Positions 59,720-64,000 of a DNA stretch of 64,000 bases are shown here, piece by piece; position 1 is the first letter of the stretch, and every line of letters begins with the position of its first letter. The stretch lies in the NCBI GenBank assembly GCA_949358305.1, contig OX442317.1, positions 7,134,186-7,198,185 on the forward strand, read 5' to 3'. Both the position numbers and the translations under genes were made by a program. This DNA comes from Strigamia acuminata. Its lineage: Eukaryota > Arthropoda > Chilopoda > Geophilomorpha > Linotaeniidae. The notes below the pieces were generated by a model. The model had not been told where the DNA came from, did not search any database, and saw only the letters and a list, made by a program, of their open reading frames with translations.

Positions 59720-60350
59720 CAGTTTGTAAATTCATACTGCGCATACCATTCTGCGCAGATGATTTCCTAATTCCAGTCCTTATTTTTATCAGTGATAAGT
59801 AGGGTTAGGATAAATGCATAAATGCGTAGGAATTATTTTTATTCAATAAAAATCTGAAATTGGCTATAAATGCATATTTTCCGAAAATCAGAAATAAATG
59901 CATAAATCGCCATTTTTCTGGAAAAATAAACGGCGATTTGTGTCTTTTTTTTAACGATATGTGACATGTGCGTATCAATTTTTGCCTTTTTTTAAAGACA
60001 CTTATCGTGTATGTTTGCTTGCATTCGGAAATCTGAGGACTTTGCCAAAAACAGACACCAGGGGAAGTCACAAAATTAGTGTCTGGAAAAAGTTTTAAGA
60101 AATAAACAAATAAAAAATATAAAAATATAAAAAAATGAATTGTAATTACTAATTTACAGCTACTGGAAAATTCCGACTTTAAGACGCTTCCTTACTTTCA
60201 GACACGGATTTTAGGCAAGAAAAGTGCGTCTGTAGTATCGGAATTTGACGGTAATATTGCGTGCAACAAGCTTGACAATCTCCATGTTAAATGCATGTGC
60301 AGAATGTGATGTGCAGTTTGAATTTGGCATCAAGATAAAAGGCGCATACT
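59720..60350. mobile_element. Foldback family, long copy
   Basis: The left end ACAGTTTGTAAATTCATACT, then GCGCATACCATTCTGCGCAG and CTAATTCCAGT, pairs with GTGATGTGCAGTTTGAATTT, then GGCATCAAGATAAAAGG and GCGCATACTGT, in inverted form at 60292-60352. The middle has AAATGCATAAATG words. It is the same family as 12970-13145. Confidence 0.55.
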
Positions 60351-61251
60351 GTATGCTTGAGCGATATTGCAATTTATCGTATTGTGATATTACAAAATTA
60401 TGATATCGTATTTGCATATCGCAAGCAATATTTTTGACATTTGTAACTGAACGAAGTATGGCGTTTTCGGTCTTCATCTATATGTTTTTACCGATTCTTG
60501 TTTCCATATTTCTGAAGTTTATGCATGCAGAAGGTTCATTGAGGGCGATTATTCTCTTAGAAGCAAGCAATACTCTTGGCTTAAGTGTATGTACTGAATC
60601 AATAGGCTTTTGACAGCTGTCTCCATCTCCATTTGCATCTGTTATGGTGACTATTCCAAAGCTTGTGTGTTCGTGCAATCTGTTACCACTACATCAGAAG
60701 GAATAGACAACAGCTGGACATCAAAAGAGGACAGTGGGAGGGAAGAAACAAATTGATTGAATTGCTATTTTTAGATTTAAAAAAAATTGTTGTTTTTCTA
60801 TTCTTGTAGGACATTGCATCCACCATCAAGCTTTAATTTGAAACATGCCAGGTTTCGATATCAATTTTCTACTTTTATAAGTTTCAGCGCGATATAATTT
60901 CGTTAGAATAGCATTAGATGAACCTTTCGCAGACGTCTTAATTATAGTTTTAATTTGAAAGGTGAAACCTTGACTTGATGGGTCGGAGCAACCTTCAGCT
61001 CTAGTTCTTATTGCTAATCTGGAGGAAAATTCTAGCCATGAAATGAAATATTTTTTTTTCCTTTTTCGTTTTCTTTACGTCCGGTTGGTTTAATATTTTA
61101 TCAAAAAATCTTTTTTTGGAGCGCAAAGTTTTAACTTAGCACTTATAGAATTAGTTAGTTTGCCTTGTACATTTTGATGAGCTTCAAATTAAATGTGTTT
61201 ACATGCAGAAATGCATAAAAACGAATAAAAAATTAACTACAGTTTGCGCTC

Positions 61252-61500
61252 GGTATCATATGCAAAATTCACACAGCGCATCCCATTCTGCGTACTTGAT
61301 TTCCTAATTCCAGTCGTGTTAAGCCTTAATATTATGCCTAATAGTGCTAAAATAAAGTAAATAAACAACACAAGTAATTTGCAACGTGGTACCAACATAT
61401 TGTTGCTTCATTTCCTTTGTGTGCAAGCAGCGTGACAACCGCCATGTTAAATGAATGCACAGACTGTGATGCGCAGTTTGAATTTGGCACCGAGATAAAG
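61252..61500. mobile_element. Foldback family, third copy
   Basis: The left arm contains GCGCATCCCATTCTGCG and CTAATTCCAGTCGTGTTAAG; the right arm contains GACTGTGATGCGCAGTTTGA, then ATTTGGCACCGAGATAAAG. The loop holds TTAAGCCTTAATATTATGCC, matching the loop of the copy at 12970. Confidence 0.65.
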
Positions 61501-61536
61501 GCATGAGATATGAAAACGAGGCTTCTTCTTAATTTA

Positions 61537-62181
61537 CCGTATTTCCGCAATTAATAGCCGCGGCTCTTATTTCAAATCGATGCTACAATTCGACCCACAC
61601 AAAAAAGTAATGTACAAGTATATTCGCACAATATATACACAATACATCAAGAATATATTCTCCCAATATACAGGGTGTCCTGCCGAACACCTACCAGGTG
61701 AATTATTTCACAATCATGTAAATTTAAAAATACTTTCAGTAAGAGATAATTTTTTTAAGAACAGTTCTAGACTAATTAGATGGTTCTCTACAACTTTGCA
61801 ATTGACATGTTTTGCGTAGCATTGTTGGTTTAAAAGTTACCGGTACGAGTTGCAAAACAGTGATGCAACAATGTCACATGAATTTAACATGTTTCATTGA
61901 ATTCGTCACATGTCATTTACTTAAATTCATAATCAATTGTTTTTTTGAATTAACATGATTATGAAATAATTCACTTGGTAGGTGTTCGGTGGGACACTCT
62001 GTATAACTTAGTATAATGGACATATATGTGTTGTAAAATATATTTAGGTTATAATATATATTTCAAATATATTGGTTATACATTACAAATATACTGCTAT
62101 TTATGTGGACCAGAAGTTGAATATATTTGCAATATATGACTTTTTCATGTGGGGGGGCAATTCTTAATTGCGGAAATACGG
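61537..62181. mobile_element. CCGTATTTCCGC MITE hosting a second element
   Basis: The left end CCGTATTTCCGCAATTAATA, then GCCGCGGCTCTTATT, pairs with TTCTTAATTGCGGAAATACG, then G, on the right. The element at 61671-62001 is inserted inside it. It is related to the degenerate element at 693-937. Confidence 0.7.
61671..62001. mobile_element. TA-flanked MITE with CAGGGTGTCC ends, nested
   Basis: 331 bp, TA|CAGGGTGTCCTGCCGAACAC to GTGTTCGGTGGGACACTCTG|TA, with arms of about 50 bp (through GTGAATTATTTCACAATCAT). The TA target and ACAGGGTGTC tip fit Tc1/mariner-type elements. It has no coding capacity. Confidence 0.8.
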
Positions 62182-63646
62182 AAAATCAAAAAATGTTAGA
62201 ATTAGCATACTAAAAGATATATGAAACAATAACACATCGTGCATCTTGAGTACTTATTTTGTTTATTTATTTTAATGGCAATTTTGCTTGAATTAAATTC
62301 AGCAAAATGGAGATTCTATTTTATTTTATTTTGTGTAAGGTGACTTTAAAAAGGTGGGGTAAGGCTGATTGAAAGACTGGCAAACGAATGAACTATGTTC
62401 ATGGATGAATGTTCCTTGAGGGGGAAAAATTTGTATTCAATATGGAGAAGTTTGGACCTAAGCAATTTTTTCTCTCTCCTGTCTTTTTGTTCTGTATTCA
62501 CACAAGACTGATTTGATTCCCTTAAACCTGTGCTTATGTTGCAGACGTGGAGCAAATGTTGGACGAGATTTGCCGTCTAATTCTCGGCTGCAGGCCTATC
62601 GGTTTAACACTTGGGCAGCAATCAAGTTGCCTCGCAACACAAACCTCCACCACACACAGTAATTGAGTCTCTGAATGGGCCAAAACAAGTAAAGAAAAGA
62701 ACATTTTGTGCCAACATTTCCTTGCTCAAATACAAATCTTGCACTTGGTGATACAAACACTCGCAGATGGTTTTGGGAGCATCTGGCTCTGCCATTGTAT
62801 TTCTATGTAAACAAACATTTCGCTGCCTCTCTAAATGAATTTATTCAGCGTGCTGTTAAGAAAATTGTCGAGGCTTTTAATTTTTATTCTCATCGTCGTC
62901 ATCATTCTCATTTTGCTTTTATGTCGAGTGAGTGGTTGTGGATAATTCCGCTATTGGAATTTTTTGAAAAATTTCTTGAGACATAAATTTCAATATAGTG
63001 TACGTCTTGATTCATTACCAGATGTACAACAGTTCAGGACGAGAAGGAAGAAAGAATTGGTGTTGGAAATGGATTTTTAGGAAGGAGGAATTCTCAAGTG
63101 ATCAGCATGTGCAAAAACTATTGGTGGAAAATCGATCTTCGTTAAATAATGACAAATGATAAGAGAAAAAGCGATTTGTCTTAGTTTTGTCGTTGCCATG
63201 AGTTAGCTAAATTACTTCCGCAGAATGTAAGGTAAATGCAAAAAAAATAAATAAAAATAATGCACATTGTGTGTTTTATCTCGACCACTAAACTGCTATT
63301 CATTTATGGGAGGAAAAAAAGGAAACTACGAAAAACAAAAATATAGCTTTAATCCGCTCAACGAAATCCATAAGTTTTCCCAATTTAATTTATATTTTTA
63401 ATCAAGTTGCGGTTGTTTTTTCTCATACGGTTCAAAAATATATTTTTCAATTGTAGAAATTAAACAATAATTACATTTTATATCGCTTTGTATTGCTTGT
63501 GTAGTTTAAATGCATTATCAAGTAATATCGCTAGTAATATCGATTAATATCGCCTCATTGTTTATAATATCGAATGACTAAATCTTGTACTTTGCATTGC
63601 CCAACTGTTCTATATATTTACAAACAGCTTAAAATAAACTCATTAC

Positions 63647-64000
63647 TATACTCGAGTTGCACTCAAAAAGGCACCTCACAATGTGTACTTCCATTGGTCG
63701 AGCCAGTTTACTACTAACTCCAGACTGTATACTACTACTAGGAGAAGTAGTTTTGATTTTTATTAATTGTTGTGATTGTTATGACTAGTTTAGTTAATGT
63801 TATTTTGATTTTATTTAATAAAAAATGTTATTTCCATCATTAAAATGAAGTTTTACACATTAAAAAATGTCAAACTCTTGTTTGTTGTGTTCATTGCTTA
63901 CATCGTCTGGAAGTTTGAATTTTAGACTGTTGCCTAGGCAATCGATTGCAATGTCTGTACATTGTAATGCAATTCTGGCGTTTGGGTCTACTCTTGTGGA
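63647..64000. mobile_element. TATACTC-family MITE, copy 4 (cut by window end)
   Basis: It starts TATACTCGAGTTGCACTCAA, then AAAGGCACCTCACAATGTGT, and runs in the opposite orientation to copy 2 (CTCCAGACTGTATACTACTA here is the reverse complement of that copy's right part). It ends at GGGTCTACTCTTG, just before the expected right inverted repeat. Confidence 0.85.

Larger units (their letters stand above)
57240..63646. other. Repeat-rich region right of the LRR gene
   Basis: No gene is supported. It contains a long foldback-family element (59720-60350), the family's third copy (61252-61500), a nested pair of TA-flanked MITEs (61537-62181) and AT-rich filler with ATATCG words (60340-60440, 63480-63580). 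Short ORFs here, such as one at 62708-62986, have no recognisable domain. From 57320 to 59710 I see nothing nameable. Confidence 0.65.

Noticed and set aside
62708-62986. 92-residue ORF with aromatic-rich sequence
   Set aside because: No recognisable family; length expected by chance in this region.
1-64000. A novel multi-gene system (operon-like, defence or biosynthetic cluster)
   Set aside because: Only two host loci and one retrotransposon are coding; there is no clustering of functionally related genes. The unusual signals are repeat-based.

Overview
This is a window of animal nuclear DNA, most likely from an arthropod and perhaps a chelicerate such as a spider (inference). It is AT-rich by eye, has long introns, and is crowded with short inverted-repeat transposons. 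Two protein-coding loci and one intact retrotransposon can be supported. The longest ORFs elsewhere are low-complexity or repeat-derived and are not listed as genes.

Gene 1 (minus strand, 195 to 32077, open at both ends): seven internal exons of a three-Ig-domain adhesion receptor of the DIP (Dpr-interacting protein)/lachesin-like/IgLON-related class. The splice phases join perfectly (1-0-1-1-1-1-1), giving 355 codons: Ig1 (two exons), Ig2 (two exons), Ig3 (one exon), then two exons of a polar tail. One intron uses a GC-AG donor. The signal-peptide exon and the 3' end are not visible, so the gene probably extends past the left edge and an unknown distance to the right.

Retrotransposon (plus strand, 15619 to 20191): a complete Ty1/copia element. 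It has identical 181-bp LTRs, a 5-bp target duplication, a half-tRNA-type primer site for initiator tRNA-Met, and a single 1349-codon Gag-Pol ORF with all catalytic residues in place. It sits antisense in the intron between Ig2 and Ig3, about 220 bp from an exon.

Gene 2 (plus strand, 55824 to 57111): an intronless leucine-rich-repeat protein with an N-terminal VHL/BC-box-like motif, so a candidate substrate receptor of a Cullin-2 ubiquitin ligase. It is interrupted by a +1 frameshift near its last quarter. A TATA box and an arthropod-type initiator lie at correct spacing just upstream of the preferred start codon. It may lie inside an upstream intron of gene 1.

The rest is repeat-rich. There is a family of about 430-bp TATACTC-ended MITEs (four copies plus a shorter relative), GGTATTACC-ended MITEs, piggyBac-like TTAA elements (80 and 443 bp), pogo/Tigger-like TA elements, and mariner-like and hAT-like remnants. 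Several are nested in one another, and one has an empty-site paralogue elsewhere in the window. There are also two copies of a 5S-rRNA-derived SINE, a 30-bp and a 40-bp minisatellite, and an unusual 22-bp minisatellite whose unit matches the 3' end of mature initiator tRNA-Met including CCA. No rRNA, intact tRNA, CRISPR or bacterial-type feature was seen.
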